64,000 bases of DNA from assembly GCA_963837105.1 (NCBI GenBank), contig CAWIMG010000018.1:1-64000 (forward strand). Direction: 5' to 3'. How positions within the stretch are numbered: the stretch's first letter is position 1; every line of letters begins with the position of its first letter. The translations under genes were made by a program, and so were the position numbers. Below, in pieces: positions 35,969-45,077 of the stretch. The notes under the pieces are model-generated. The model saw nothing but the letters and a program-made list of their open reading frames with translations. It searched no databases and was not told where the DNA came from. Source of the stretch: UBA9676 sp963837105 (GTDB lineage: Bacteria > Actinomycetota > Actinomycetes > Streptosporangiales > Streptosporangiaceae).

Positions 35969-38003
35969 TCATCGGGCACCTGCTACGGCCCGGACGTCGG
36001 CGGCGCGGCAGCCGCGGGCGACGCCACCGCCGGCCTTGACGTTGACGCTCGGGACGCCGAGCGCGCGGCATTCGGCGGACACCGCGTCGGCGGTGGCGTC
36101 TGCCCAGCGGGCCGGGAAGCGGGACGCGAGCCGCGCCGCGGCGTCGGCCCACTGGAGCCCGGCGGCGGCGCCGAATACCGCGAGCATGTCCGCCAGGACG
36201 TCCCGTGCGCCCTCGTCGCCTTGTTCGGTGGCGTGGCCGGTGAGCGTCCCAGCGGCCTCGCGCAGCGCCCGGGCCCGGATGGCGGTCCGCTCGGCGGCGT
36301 GCATGTCGAGGTAGAACGTCCGGACCACCTGCGCCGCAGGCCCGGCGCCGACGAGGTAGCCGATCCCGGCGTCGATCTCGGGGCGGAACGTGGTCGCCCG
36401 CAGCCCGTTCCTATAGGCCGAGGTGCCGAGGATCATGTCGTTCTCGACCTGTCCGGTGACCTTGAGGCAGAACCGGGTGGACACGTTCCCGGACACCCCG
36501 GTCGGCAGGCTCGCCTTGTCGGGCCGCTGGGTGGCGATGACCAGCACGACACCGAACGCCGGGCCGATCTTTGATGACGAACTCCGCGTCCAGGCCGGCG
36601 GCCTTGCCGTGCTCGGGATGGGCGAACAGGTTCTGCGCCTCGTCGATCACGCACACGACCGGCCACAGCCGCAGGGAGCGCCTGGCGGCGATCTGCCTGG
36701 TGGTCCGCTTGTCCGGGCACAGCTCCCGGTCGAGGGCCTTGAGCCGCTCCGTCCTTCGCATGACCTCGGCGCGCAGCAGGCGCAGGGACTCGGCCGCGTA
36801 GCCGATGCTCTCGTCATCGACCCCGGACACGAACCGGTGCGCGACGCGCTCCAGCGGATCCAGGTCACCCGATCCCTTCAGTTCGTGGACCCACATCTCG
36901 GCCAGCGGATCCAGGGCAGCGGCGCAGGCCAAGACGCGGACAGCGGCGGTCTTGCCCTGCCGCGGGATCGCTCCGAGAAGCCAGTTGTGATACACCAGCG
37001 GCACCTTGACGACCCGGCCGCGGACGTCGGTGCCGAACGGGACCGGGGCGAAGATGTCGGCCTGCCCGCCACGGGCCAGCGGCCACGGGCCCTGCTTCGA
37101 CTTGGCGACGTCCACGCGGCCAACCCACAACTCGAGGCGTCCGGCGTGCTCGGACGTGACTGGCTCGGGCCACACCGCGCCCAGCGGCCGGCGCAGCCCG
37201 GAGGCGAGCTGCTCCCGCCGGTCGATCACCATCGCCGCGGTCACCCCGTAGGGCAGGTCGACTTCAGCCCGCCACCCAGGCCCGTCTTCGCGGACCGGGG
37301 AGGGGAACACCAGGGCGCGGCCGTCGCGGAGCCAGCGGTCGATCCCGGCGATGCCCAGGCTGCCGAGTGCGCGGGTGATGACGTCCTGGCTGGGTGCCTG
37401 GACGGTGGCGGGGAGGGTGGCGGCGGTGACGATCGGCTTGTGCGCCGGCCGTCCGGCACGGGCGAGCAGCGGCACCGCCACCACGGCCACCAGGAGCCAT
37501 GCCCACACCGGGGCCAACGACAGGGCCGCGACCGCGGCCAGCACGCCGGCGGCGCACACGGCCAGAATCAGGCCGCGGGCGGTGCGGGTTTCCTTCCCCG
37601 CCTTGTGGATCCGCAGATGGTCCGACAGTAGCCCGTCCGCGGCGGCCTGCCGCTCCAGCTTGGCCAGGTCCGGCACATGCCACCAGGCGATCAGCTTCGC
37701 GGCGGTGCGGACGATCCCCACCAGCGCCCACCACGCAGTCAGCGCCAGGTAGGCCGGCGCGCGGACGCCGTGGTAGGCGGCGGCGTGCCCGTGCCGGGCG
37801 GCGGCCAGGCGGACATGCTCGCGGGCAGCATCCCAGGTGAGCCAGTGGGCAGGGATGACCGGCTTGCGCTGCGGCTGGCCGTCGGACAGGTCGGTGTAGG
37901 CGGGCCCGGCCGCCTCAGTGGTGCGGGCCTCGGTGTGCGCGTCGCCGGCGCGGAGCGGGACAACCTTGGCGTCCCTGCCGCCGTTGTTCGGTTCGGATGT
38001 CAC
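35969..38003 (-). pseudogene. traB: FtsK/TraB-like DNA translocase, frameshifted
   Basis: The conjugative septal DNA translocase of the AICE. The N-terminal region has two hydrophobic segments (about residues 85-105 and 145-185). The FtsK domain has a Walker-A-like GAIPRQGKTAAVR, ELKGSGDLDPLERVAHR, and Walker B VVCVIDEAQNLFAHPEHG. At about 36570 the frame shifts by one; the rest (35969-36565) continues with VLVIATQRPDKASLPTGVSG and FCLKVTGQVENDMILG to a C-terminal DNA-binding region. One single-base change separates it from a full ~675-residue protein. GTG 38003 is the start. Either a true pseudogene or an assembly error. Confidence 0.85.
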
Positions 38004-38080
38004 GATGGGTTCCTCTCATTTCGGTGGGAGAGACCCGGCCCGGGTGCTTGCTGTCAGGCGAGTGCACCCGGGCCGGGGGC

Positions 38081-38719
38081 TTATTCGGTTGGGTGGCCGT
38101 TGCTCTCGGCGAGCATGGCCCGGTGCAGTTTCGTCGCGGTCCCACGGGTCAGCGAGAACCGCTCGGCGAGCTGGTTGACAGACAGCGGGTTCCCGGCCGC
38201 GACGGTGGCGCGCATGCTCGCTTTCGCTGCCTCGATGACGTCCGACGGAACTGTGCCGGGCACGGCCACCGGGGCGGCCTCAAGGGCCTGGTCACCGGCG
38301 CCGGCGGGCAGCCGCAGAAGGTGGGTGAGGGCGGCGCCGAAACCGAGCGTCACGACCGGCATGCACGACACGAGCACGACGACCGGCCAGGGTGCCCGGG
38401 TGGCGTGGCCGGCGGCGAGCAGGTGATAGATCACCTGGCCGGACATTCCGAGCAGGAGAGCGCCGATCGCTGACCGGCGGGCGAACTTGCGGGCCGTCGC
38501 CGGCACACCGCCGGGGGCGAGCCACGCGCCGAGCGCATAGGCGCCGTAGGCCTCGACGCCGACCGGGAGCGTGATCGCGGTGTTCAGCTGGAGCGCGGGC
38601 CAGATGCCGGGCAGGGGATGGATGACGCCGAACCCGCACAGGGTACCCAGGCCTACCCACCCGGACCAGACGGCGACCGCGGCCGGGGCGGCGATCAGGA
38701 GCAGCGGCCAGCGCCGCAC
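38081..38719 (-). CDS. SpdB/DUF2637-like membrane protein with C-terminal HTH
   Basis: About 212 residues. Four hydrophobic segments in the first 130 residues: PLLLIAAPAAVAVWSGWVGL, then INTAITLPVGVEAYGAYALG-type sequence, then IGALLLGMSGQVIYHLL and VVVLVSCMPVVTLGFGAAL. The C-terminus has a winged-helix motif (NPLSVNQLAERFSLTRGTAT). DUF2637 and SpdB proteins of actinomycete elements have this layout and lie beside traB. GTG 38719 is chosen because it starts the hydrophobic domain after the previous gene ends at 38728; the start is uncertain. Confidence 0.75.
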   Translation of the reverse strand: MRRWPLLLIAAPAAVAVWSGWVGLGTLCGFGVIHPLPGIWPALQLNTAITLPVGVEAYGAYALGAWLAPGGVPATARKFARRSAIGALLLGMSGQVIYHLLAAGHATRAPWPVVVLVSCMPVVTLGFGAALTHLLRLPAGAGDQALEAAPVAVPGTVPSDVIEAAKASMRATVAAGNPLSVNQLAERFSLTRGTATKLHRAMLAESNGHPTE

Positions 38720-38727
38720 AGTGCCGT

Positions 38728-38964
38728 TTACGATGCTTCTCCGTCCTTCACCAGGTGCAGGTGCCGCGGCCGGGCCGGGCCGGGGGCGGGCTCGATGGCG
38801 GCGGCCGCGGTGTAGAACCCGGCTTCCCGGGCGCACATCGCCAGGACGTCGCCCAGGGCGCGGACGCGGGCTTCCAGGGCGGCGACCCGGGCCAGGGCCT
38901 CAGCGGCGGTCAGGCCGGTCTCGATGACGCCACGGTCGAGGGCGGCGAGGTCTGCGGCGCTCAC
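38728..38964 (-). CDS. Small helical AICE protein
   Basis: A 78-residue, alanine-rich, probably coiled-coil protein (EALARVAALEARVRALGDVL) ending in RPRHLHLVKDGEAS. It overlaps the upstream gene by ATGA (38961-38964), so it is translationally coupled. Function unknown; part of the transfer operon. Confidence 0.65.
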   Translation of the reverse strand: MSAADLAALDRGVIETGLTAAEALARVAALEARVRALGDVLAMCAREAGFYTAAAAIEPAPGPARPRHLHLVKDGEAS

Positions 38965-39344
38965 CGGTCACCGCCGAGCTCGCGGGCCAGCGACCGGTAG
39001 GCGGCGGCCTGGTCGAGGTCGTCAAGGTGCTCCGGGCAGCACTCCGCGGGCGCGGGCGCGCAGTCGCCGCACCATGACGCTGCCCGCTGCTCGCGGCAGT
39101 CCGCGGCCTCGTCCAGCGCGGCCAGCACGATGGCCCGCTGCGCTTCGGTGAGCGCGGCCGCCTGGTCGATGGCGTCGAGGACCAGGCCGAGCTGGCGGCG
39201 CAGTTCCGCGCATTCGCGGACCAGGACTGACGGCGGGAGCGTGGTCACCTGGTGGCGGCGCACCGACACCAGGTAGTCGCGGGCGATCGCGGGCCGCTGG
39301 TCACCGCCGTCGCCGGGGGGTGCCTGTGGGATCGTGTCGTTCAT
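38961..39344 (-). CDS. First gene of the AICE transfer operon, unknown function
   Basis: A 127-residue protein. Polar N-terminus, a helical middle (VLVRECAELRRQLGLVLDAI), and a C-terminal Cys-rich stretch (CREQRAASWCGDCAPAPAEC) that could bind zinc. Strong GGAGGA about 12 bases before ATG 39344. Small proteins like this begin the spd-tra clusters of many actinomycete elements. No named family. Confidence 0.65.
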   Translation of the reverse strand: MNDTIPQAPPGDGGDQRPAIARDYLVSVRRHQVTTLPPSVLVRECAELRRQLGLVLDAIDQAAALTEAQRAIVLAALDEAADCREQRAASWCGDCAPAPAECCPEHLDDLDQAAAYRSLARELGGDR

Positions 39345-39441
39345 GGTTATCCGTCCTCCTGGGGGATGGGTGACCTAGGGCCGTCGCTGCGCTCGCAACG
39401 CCGCGGCGGTCCGCCTTCTGTTGGGGGGTGGTGCGGGCTGC

Positions 39442-39463
39442 TGGGAGCCCGAAGGGAGCCCGC
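39442..39463 (+). repeat. Arm-type repeat near attR
   Basis: The same 22 bases as at 12015-12036 (GGGAGCCCG twice at an 11-base period), about 125 bases inside attR. Likely integrase/excisionase arm site on the transfer-operon side. Confidence 0.6.
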
Positions 39464-39588
39464 ACGGAGCACGCGCAGCCGATTTCGGGCGGGGAGGAAC
39501 GGCACGACGGGTCACATGGTCACGCCGCTGTAGTGCAGAAACGGCGACCGGCGGCATCACCTGTCACCGCCCGTCACGGGGTCACGGC

Positions 39589-39633
39589 GACTTTTAATCC
39601 GTTGGTTCAGGGTTCGAGCCCCTGGCGCCCCAC
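39589..39633 (+). repeat. attR of the AICE / second tRNA-Lys 3' copy
   Basis: Exact 45-base copy of tRNA-Lys 3' half (11911-11955). No tRNA 5' half precedes it, so it is an att site, not a gene. It is also the left att of the next element (39.6-44.1 kb). Confidence 0.9.
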
Positions 39634-39750
39634 TTCTGACCAGGGATTTTACTGTCCCGCGCTGCGCACGACGGCTGATCGGGGTTGCAGTTGGGTTCAC
39701 GTTTCGGCCCACAGCCTGGCCGATTCGCTCGGCGGCGTCGGTCATTACGG
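39634..39750 (-). pseudogene. Integrase C-terminal tail (3' part, cut by ISAs1)
   Basis: On the minus strand a frame with VMTDAAERIGQAVGRNVNPT matches the tail seen after the other att copies at 44107 and 55021. GGGTTGCAGTT is at 39682-39692. The rest of the same integrase lies beyond the IS at 41068-41311. Confidence 0.65.
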
Positions 39751-41067
39751 CAGGGCTCCGGCAAAGTCGGTTAGCACCTGGTGATCGTCTGTAGAGGACG
39801 GACAGACCGTCTGGCGTGGTAGCGCAGGGCGGCGGCGATGCTGGTGGCCCCGGACAGCCGCAGGATGGTGATGGCCAGGTTGCGCAGGCTGGCCATGATG
39901 CGCGGGCCGCTGGCGGTGCGCACGTGGGAGCGGTCTTCGTCCCAGTCCAGGTCGCGGACCCAGTGCAGGCGGTCCTCGATGCCCCAGTGGCCGCGGATGA
40001 TGGCCGCGAGCTGGGTGTGGGTGGCCTGGGTGACGGTCAGCGAGGTGACCGGATAGCTGGTTTCGCGCGACCATGTGCCTTTCACCTTCGGGCGGCGGGT
40101 GATCTGGATGGCCTGCACAGCATGGGGGAAGGCCAGGCCTTTGGCCACCGCGGTGACCTTGAGGATGCGCCGCTGGGTGCGGCCGTGCCCGCGTTCGGCC
40201 TTGGTATAGGCCACCGGCACGTCGCGCCAGGGCAGAGCCGCAAGCTGGGCGTGCAGGCCGGGCTGGTTGCGCTTGACGATCAGCAGGTAGTACGCGCCGC
40301 GCCCGGCCAGGTAGGTGGCGTGGGAGCGCTGGGCGTGCAACGCGTCGGCCGTGATGACCGCATCGGCGATGTCCAGGCGGTCCAGCAGGACGGTGAACAG
40401 GGGGATCTCGCTGGTCCTGGCGCCCACCCCGGCCTGGCCCAGCACCACCCCGTGGGCATGATCGAAGGCGGCGAGCAGGTGGCGGCCGTCCCCGCCATCA
40501 TGCCCCGACCCGCGTAAGGTCTTGCCGTCCACCGCGATCACCCGCCGGCGTCCCGGCCCGGGCGCAGTGTGCTGGGCCGCCCACCGGCCGGCCAGGTCAT
40601 CGAACACGTCAGCGTCCAGCCGCTGCAACGTCCGGCGGAAAGCTGACTCCGACGGCACCACCCCCGCCGCACCCAGCCTGGCCAGGGTCTCCGCGCCGGC
40701 GTCCGCGGCCCATTCGGCGATCGCAGTGAACGAACGCGCCCCGGCCAGCACCGCGCACACCGCCAGCCCCAAGATCACCGCCAGCCGGTGACGCACACCC
40801 CGCCGGCACCGCGGGTCAGCGACCCTGCCCAGCACCGCCAGCAGGCCCGGCGGATCTTCAGCAGCCTCCCTGGCAAGGCCAGCAAGATGGCCAGCAGCAG
40901 GGTCAATCGGTGATGATGACGAGGCGGGCATGGTTCCTCGGCAGTGACCTGGCAGGTGTGGCAACCGCCATGATCACGCACGAGGGCCGTGCCCGCGCTG
41001 CTATCCGGCTATGACCGGTATGCCACCAGCTCCCGCATCAGGCCCTGGGGACTTTGCCGACCCCCTG
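39751..41067 (-). mobile_element. ISAs1-family insertion sequence with target duplication
   Basis: The ends carry an imperfect inverted repeat of about 18 bases: CAGGGCTCCGGCAAAGTC at the left and, reverse-complemented, AGGGGGTCGGCAAAGTC at the right. GGTCATTACGG flanks both sides (39741-39751 and 41068-41078), a 10-11-base target duplication. Removing the element rejoins an integrase reading frame, confirming the insertion. Confidence 0.85.
39771..40931 (-). CDS. ISAs1-family transposase
   Basis: A ~386-residue transposase. N-terminal DDE_Tnp_1-associated domain (RRGVRHRLAVILGLAVCAVL and FTAIAEWAADAGAETLARLG), catalytic VIAVDGKTLRGSG (first Asp), DAVITADALHAQRSHATYLA (second Asp), YLLIVKRNQPGL, and IRGHWGIEDRLHWVRDLDWD with the Glu/DR region, ending LHWVRDLDWDEDRSHVRT. 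ATG 40931 with GAGGAACC upstream. Intact, so the element may be active. Confidence 0.9.
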   Translation of the reverse strand: MPASSSSPIDPAAGHLAGLAREAAEDPPGLLAVLGRVADPRCRRGVRHRLAVILGLAVCAVLAGARSFTAIAEWAADAGAETLARLGAAGVVPSESAFRRTLQRLDADVFDDLAGRWAAQHTAPGPGRRRVIAVDGKTLRGSGHDGGDGRHLLAAFDHAHGVVLGQAGVGARTSEIPLFTVLLDRLDIADAVITADALHAQRSHATYLAGRGAYYLLIVKRNQPGLHAQLAALPWRDVPVAYTKAERGHGRTQRRILKVTAVAKGLAFPHAVQAIQITRRPKVKGTWSRETSYPVTSLTVTQATHTQLAAIIRGHWGIEDRLHWVRDLDWDEDRSHVRTASGPRIMASLRNLAITILRLSGATSIAAALRYHARRSVRPLQTITRC

Positions 41068-41311
41068 GTCATTACGGGCGGGAGGACGTGGGCGTAGCGG
41101 CGGTCATGCTGATCTGTGAGTGGCCGAGGATCTCTATCACGACACGCTGATCGACGCCCTGGGCGAGCAGCAAGGTGGCGGCGGTATGCCTGGCGTAATG
41201 AACGCGGACCTGGCGGATTCCGGCCGCTGTGAACAGTTCATAACCAGTGGGGCCGTAGTGCTCGCAACGGTACTGAGCAGAAGGACGACTGTAACGCCTA
41301 GTTCGGGCCAT
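41068..41311 (-). pseudogene. Tyrosine integrase C-terminal fragment
   Basis: Minus-strand frame with VRVHYARHTAATLLLAQGVD and VVIEILGHSQISMTAA: the H-x-x-R box and the following LGHS motif of a tyrosine recombinase. The catalytic Tyr segment lies across the ISAs1 insertion at 39740. The N-terminal two thirds are missing. Confidence 0.75.
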
Positions 41312-43772
41312 AGCGCCGCAGCTCGCGCAGCAGGCCGATGTCGTGGATCTGGTATTCCTGGCCGATCACCCGCAGAATCCCCACTGCGCGACAGCATTCC
41401 AGGAATCTCATCAGCCGGACCGGGAGGTCCCTTTTGGCCAGTGCTAGCCACGAGATCGCGGCGGCGTAGAGCGGCCATTCTGTGTCCAGGCTTCCGAACG
41501 CTAGGCCTACTACGAACCAAGTGAAGACGTAATTGTACACGAAGTGGAAGGGTGCGGTGACTCCGAAGGACAGCGCGAATGTGGCCGCGAGGATGAACGG
41601 GCGCAAGATCGCCCCGGCCAGGTCCTTCTGGGCGGCGAGCCGGAGATCGGAGGCGAGGGCGGGCCTGAACCAGTTCCGGGACCAGTGGAAGAGCCATGCC
41701 CCGAGGGCGAAATCAATGCCAGTGATCAATCCGGTACCGAGCGCGGGCCAGAGACTGGGGACCTGGTTGCTCTCATGCTTGAGCACGGCCGTGCCTCCCC
41801 AGAGCAATCCGAACGCCGCGCCGGCCAGGAGAGCCGTCGAGAACGACCTAGCCCAGAGCCGGTCGGGGGTGGGGAAGTCGGAGGCTTTCACCGTACGCGG
41901 GGCGGCGGGCACTCCCGCGATAATATAAATAAGCGCCAGAAGCACGGCGCCCTGAACAATACCAACCCAGAACCCGGTCCGCACGCCTTCCTGCGTCGTG
42001 TGATCGGTTTCCATGGCAACGCGAGCCCCGATTAGGATGCCGAAACAGCAGAAGCCGACAACCGCCGCCAGCATGATTCGCCACCACCGTGGCCAGTAGT
42101 AACGGACGATCCACGACAAGGTGGCGAGCCGTGAATTGCCATTCCCGAGCGTGATATCAGGTTTCTGACTGTGCGCACCGCCCAAGAAGCTCGCAGCGAT
42201 CAAGATTAGCAAGCCGTAGCCGCCGGCCGTCATGAGATCGTAGCTCCAGACATAACCTGGGGGGTAGTACCTGAAGATGAGCGTGCATCCTATGAAAGCG
42301 ATCAACCCGGCAGCCAGCCCGCGCAGGGGCGCCTGAAATTTGCGCAGGAACCGAATGCCGCGGTGCAGGTTCCACCAGGCGATTCGGCTGGTCGCGGGAT
42401 CGTCCAGGCCGTGCGGAGGGCGTTCGCGCTCGCTGGTCGTGGTCGTGTCGCCACCCGGCTTCAAATCACCCGCCAGGCCGCCCGGCAGCGCGGGAGCACC
42501 TGGATCACCGGGAGTGTCCTGGGCGTCTGCTGCCCGGCGCTGATCATCGGGGTCGCGCAGGTCGAGTCGGGCAAGCCCCTGGAGCCACCTTGCCGCGCCT
42601 GCGGCATACCAGGGAAAGGCCCGGCACCAGGTGCCCCCTTCCGGCAGCAGGGCAGGAATCAGGTTCCGGAGCAGGAACCTCTCAACTTTCTCATGGAGTT
42701 CCTCATCAAGCCAACCCGTGGTATCGGATTGGGGTGCCGGATCAGGCGGCTCGGGGGGTGCCTGGTAGACGATGCTGGCGAGGTAGATAATCCGGGGGGC
42801 GGATAGGACCTGGCGAAGCTTCTCGTCATCAGCGCTGCCCACAGCGAATTGGCGTTTTAGTTCGTCAAAGACTTTTTTGCCAGTAATCCCTCTGAGAAAT
42901 CTGTCTGATTCCTTGTCCGGGACCCGGTCCGGTTCGATCACGACGAAATCGTCGATGTCCGGTACGACATCGGTGCGGCCGGTAACGATCAGCGGTGCTT
43001 GTGACATGACCTCGCCGTGACGAAAGACTTCGACACGACATGCCTGTGGCAGTGCATCCAGCCCGTCGAGGATGGGGAGCACCCGGCCCTGGTCGACCAG
43101 ACCGGCAATAGCAGAGGGGCCGTACGTCGCCGCTCCTCCCAGCTCCGGGTAGGCCAGTCCGATCCGGTATTTCATCCAGTCGTGCAGGCTTTGCTGCTCG
43201 GGATTCCATGACCATAGCGGAAGGAACACCGGGACAGGATCGTCGTCACCGCGTTTCTTCAGCAGCTCAGCCATCAACTGCCGGGTGTAGACCGACTTCC
43301 CGGAGCTAGCTTCGCCACGGATGGCCAGTCGGCCGTTCCGGCTATCCCGGAGCCACATCGCCAGGTCGGCGATCTCGGTGCTGACAGGACCGCCGACTAG
43401 CGCCTTCCCGGCCGGAGGGCTCACCTCCCACGGCACGTCGAGCGGCCGTAGCCCAGCCCGCAGCAGATAACCGGGCCAGGCGGGCTCAGGCACGCCACGC
43501 CACCACTCCAGGCCACGGCGGGCCAGGGCCTGCTGTGCCTGCATCAGCTGGTCCGGCGTCGATCGCTTGGAACGAGGCGCCAGTAGCTGCTGGCCAGTCC
43601 AGCCAATGAGTGCGATCACCGGCGCCGCCACATACTGCAGCACGGTCGCCGCATGCGCATCCCAGAAATGGTCAGCAGTCTTTGGATCAGTCAACCGCCA
43701 CACGAGCGCGAACGCACCCATCGCGACAAGAACCGCAGCAGACGTAATGAACAACTTATGTTTGGATTGCAT
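41298..43772 (-). CDS. Membrane-anchored NACHT NTPase
   Basis: An 824-residue STAND ATPase. Two hydrophobic segments (about 8-26 and 44-62) precede a NACHT domain: Walker A GEASSGKS (153-160), VPVFLPLWSW, and Walker B with the NACHT signature in VLPILDGLDALP (231-242), then SQAPLIVTGRT. After a Pro/Gly-rich linker near 390-470 come about eight hydrophobic segments (from about 495 to 770) and a short tail (YQIHDIGLLRELRRYG). Many bacterial NACHT proteins defend against phage; the multi-pass C-terminus suggests membrane action. It is the sole cargo of a small element between two att copies. Intact. Confidence 0.8.
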   Translation of the reverse strand: MQSKHKLFITSAAVLVAMGAFALVWRLTDPKTADHFWDAHAATVLQYVAAPVIALIGWTGQQLLAPRSKRSTPDQLMQAQQALARRGLEWWRGVPEPAWPGYLLRAGLRPLDVPWEVSPPAGKALVGGPVSTEIADLAMWLRDSRNGRLAIRGEASSGKSVYTRQLMAELLKKRGDDDPVPVFLPLWSWNPEQQSLHDWMKYRIGLAYPELGGAATYGPSAIAGLVDQGRVLPILDGLDALPQACRVEVFRHGEVMSQAPLIVTGRTDVVPDIDDFVVIEPDRVPDKESDRFLRGITGKKVFDELKRQFAVGSADDEKLRQVLSAPRIIYLASIVYQAPPEPPDPAPQSDTTGWLDEELHEKVERFLLRNLIPALLPEGGTWCRAFPWYAAGAARWLQGLARLDLRDPDDQRRAADAQDTPGDPGAPALPGGLAGDLKPGGDTTTTSERERPPHGLDDPATSRIAWWNLHRGIRFLRKFQAPLRGLAAGLIAFIGCTLIFRYYPPGYVWSYDLMTAGGYGLLILIAASFLGGAHSQKPDITLGNGNSRLATLSWIVRYYWPRWWRIMLAAVVGFCCFGILIGARVAMETDHTTQEGVRTGFWVGIVQGAVLLALIYIIAGVPAAPRTVKASDFPTPDRLWARSFSTALLAGAAFGLLWGGTAVLKHESNQVPSLWPALGTGLITGIDFALGAWLFHWSRNWFRPALASDLRLAAQKDLAGAILRPFILAATFALSFGVTAPFHFVYNYVFTWFVVGLAFGSLDTEWPLYAAAISWLALAKRDLPVRLMRFLECCRAVGILRVIGQEYQIHDIGLLRELRRYGPN

Positions 43773-43946
43773 CTCCCCGCCCCGGCAATGCTACGAATGC
43801 AGCAGTATTGCATGTGTCCGGTCCAGCCGGGTTGCAGTTCCCGAATCCGAGGCGATAACGCCGACATCTCTCGGTGCCCGACCGCGGTGGCCAACCACGT
43901 AGTACCCCAATAGCTCCGAGCATTTTTGGCTGACCGTCGAAGCTCA

Positions 43947-43970
43947 GGGTTGCAGTTTGGGTTGCAGTTC
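43947..43970 (+). repeat. Paired GGGTTGCAGTT arm repeats before att copy 3
   Basis: GGGTTGCAGTTT (43947-43958) and GGGTTGCAGTTC (43959-43970) are direct repeats at a 12-base period, about 95 bases before the att core at 44064. The same pair occurs at 46208-46231 and 51498-51521. A single copy lies near 43830. Confidence 0.7.
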
Positions 43971-44063
43971 ACCCCGGTACGGCCCAGTTCACCGGAGTTC
44001 GCGCGCCCTGCGTGACCTGCGGCGTGAACGCTCATGAACCCTCGTGAACACGCTCCGTTCAAG

Positions 44064-44106
44064 CTTTTAATCCGTTGGTTCAGGGTTCGAGCCCCTGGCG
44101 CCCCAC
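44064..44106 (+). repeat. tRNA-Lys att copy 3
   Basis: 43 bases identical to the tRNA-Lys 3' half from CTTTTAATCC to GCGCCCCAC. The preceding ~130 bases resemble those before 46323 and 51615, so these three sites share one arm type. Confidence 0.88.
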
Positions 44107-44345
44107 CTCTGACCAGGTATTTTACTCTCTCGCGCGTGCCCGACCGGCTGATCGGGGTTGCAGTTGGGTTCACGCCTCGCCCTACAGCGCCCGGCCGATT
44201 CACCCGGCGGCGTCGGTCATTACCGGCGGGAGGACATGGGCGTAGCGGCTGGTCATGCTGATCTGTCTGGGCGAGGATCTTCATCACAACGCGCTGGTCG
44301 ACCCCCTGGGCGAGCAGCAGGGTGGCGGCCGTGTGCCTTGCGCTA
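44107..44345 (-). pseudogene. Tyrosine integrase C-terminal fragment, frameshifted
   Basis: Minus strand: VRVHSARHTAATLLLAQGVD then VVMKIL, followed by a frameshift and the tail shared with 39634 and 55021. GGGTTGCAGTT lies at 44155-44165 inside the 3' end. Only the H-x-x-R part and tail remain; closely related to the fragment at 41068. Confidence 0.75.
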
Positions 44346-44598
44346 TGAACGCGAACCTGGCCCGATTCGGGCTGCTTTGCCTGACGACCTTCTGCCGGTC
44401 CCCCGCGCCGATACCCGAGCCTGGCCTCGCAGATCCACGCCAAGCCCTAACGATGTTTGTACGGCCAGGTCTAGGGAGGCGGTGGCTCTGGCCCTGGGTT
44501 GCCCGGCCCAGGCGTAGAGAACGCCGGTGCCGAGCCAGGGGGCCGACGCGCGGCGCCCGTCATCGCCCTCTGTGGCCGTTAGCTGCTGCGTTGAGCTA

Positions 44599-44969
44599 AG
44601 GACGCGCAGAAGGTCCTGACCGGCAGGGCGGCGTCCGCGACACGCGATGAGGCCAAGGCGTGGTTGGTACGTGCCCGCCAAGCGATCGGGCAACGCAACG
44701 CCGCTTTGCACGCCACACCCCTTGTCGGGCTCCAGCCACGTCGGCGAGGTGAACCGCGGCGGTTCTTGCTTGGCGAGATGCCTCGTAAGGGACGCCCATA
44801 CCTTGAGAGGCCGCTAACTGTCGAGGCGCTGAGCGAACTCCGGGCTGCCTTGGAGGACGCGGCGGACGGATGGCGAGATTCTAGTGATCGCCGTGGGCAC
44901 CGAGTTCAGGCTCCAGGTATTCCGAAAGCAGTAGCCAGCAGCGCCAGCACAAGCCGAGTTAGGGCGTGA
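44599..44969 (+). pseudogene. Possible gene remnant, unknown
   Basis: One frame after a TGA reads DAQKVLTGRAASATRDEAKA then WLVRARQAIGQRNAALHATP, PRRFLLGEMPRKGRPY and LTVEALSELRAALEDAADGW. The sequence looks coding, with no ATG/GTG at the beginning (a TTG at 44664 is possible). I do not recognise it. Upstream, 44346-44598 shows nothing clear. Confidence 0.35.
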
Positions 44970-45077
44970 GACGCGCATGGGCGCCCTGCGCCCTTGATCT
45001 CCCGGCCCGCCTGCGATGATCGTTCCGTGGGGTACAGAGCAAGGGCAGCCCCAGGCGGTGCGGCAGTTGGCCGAGCT

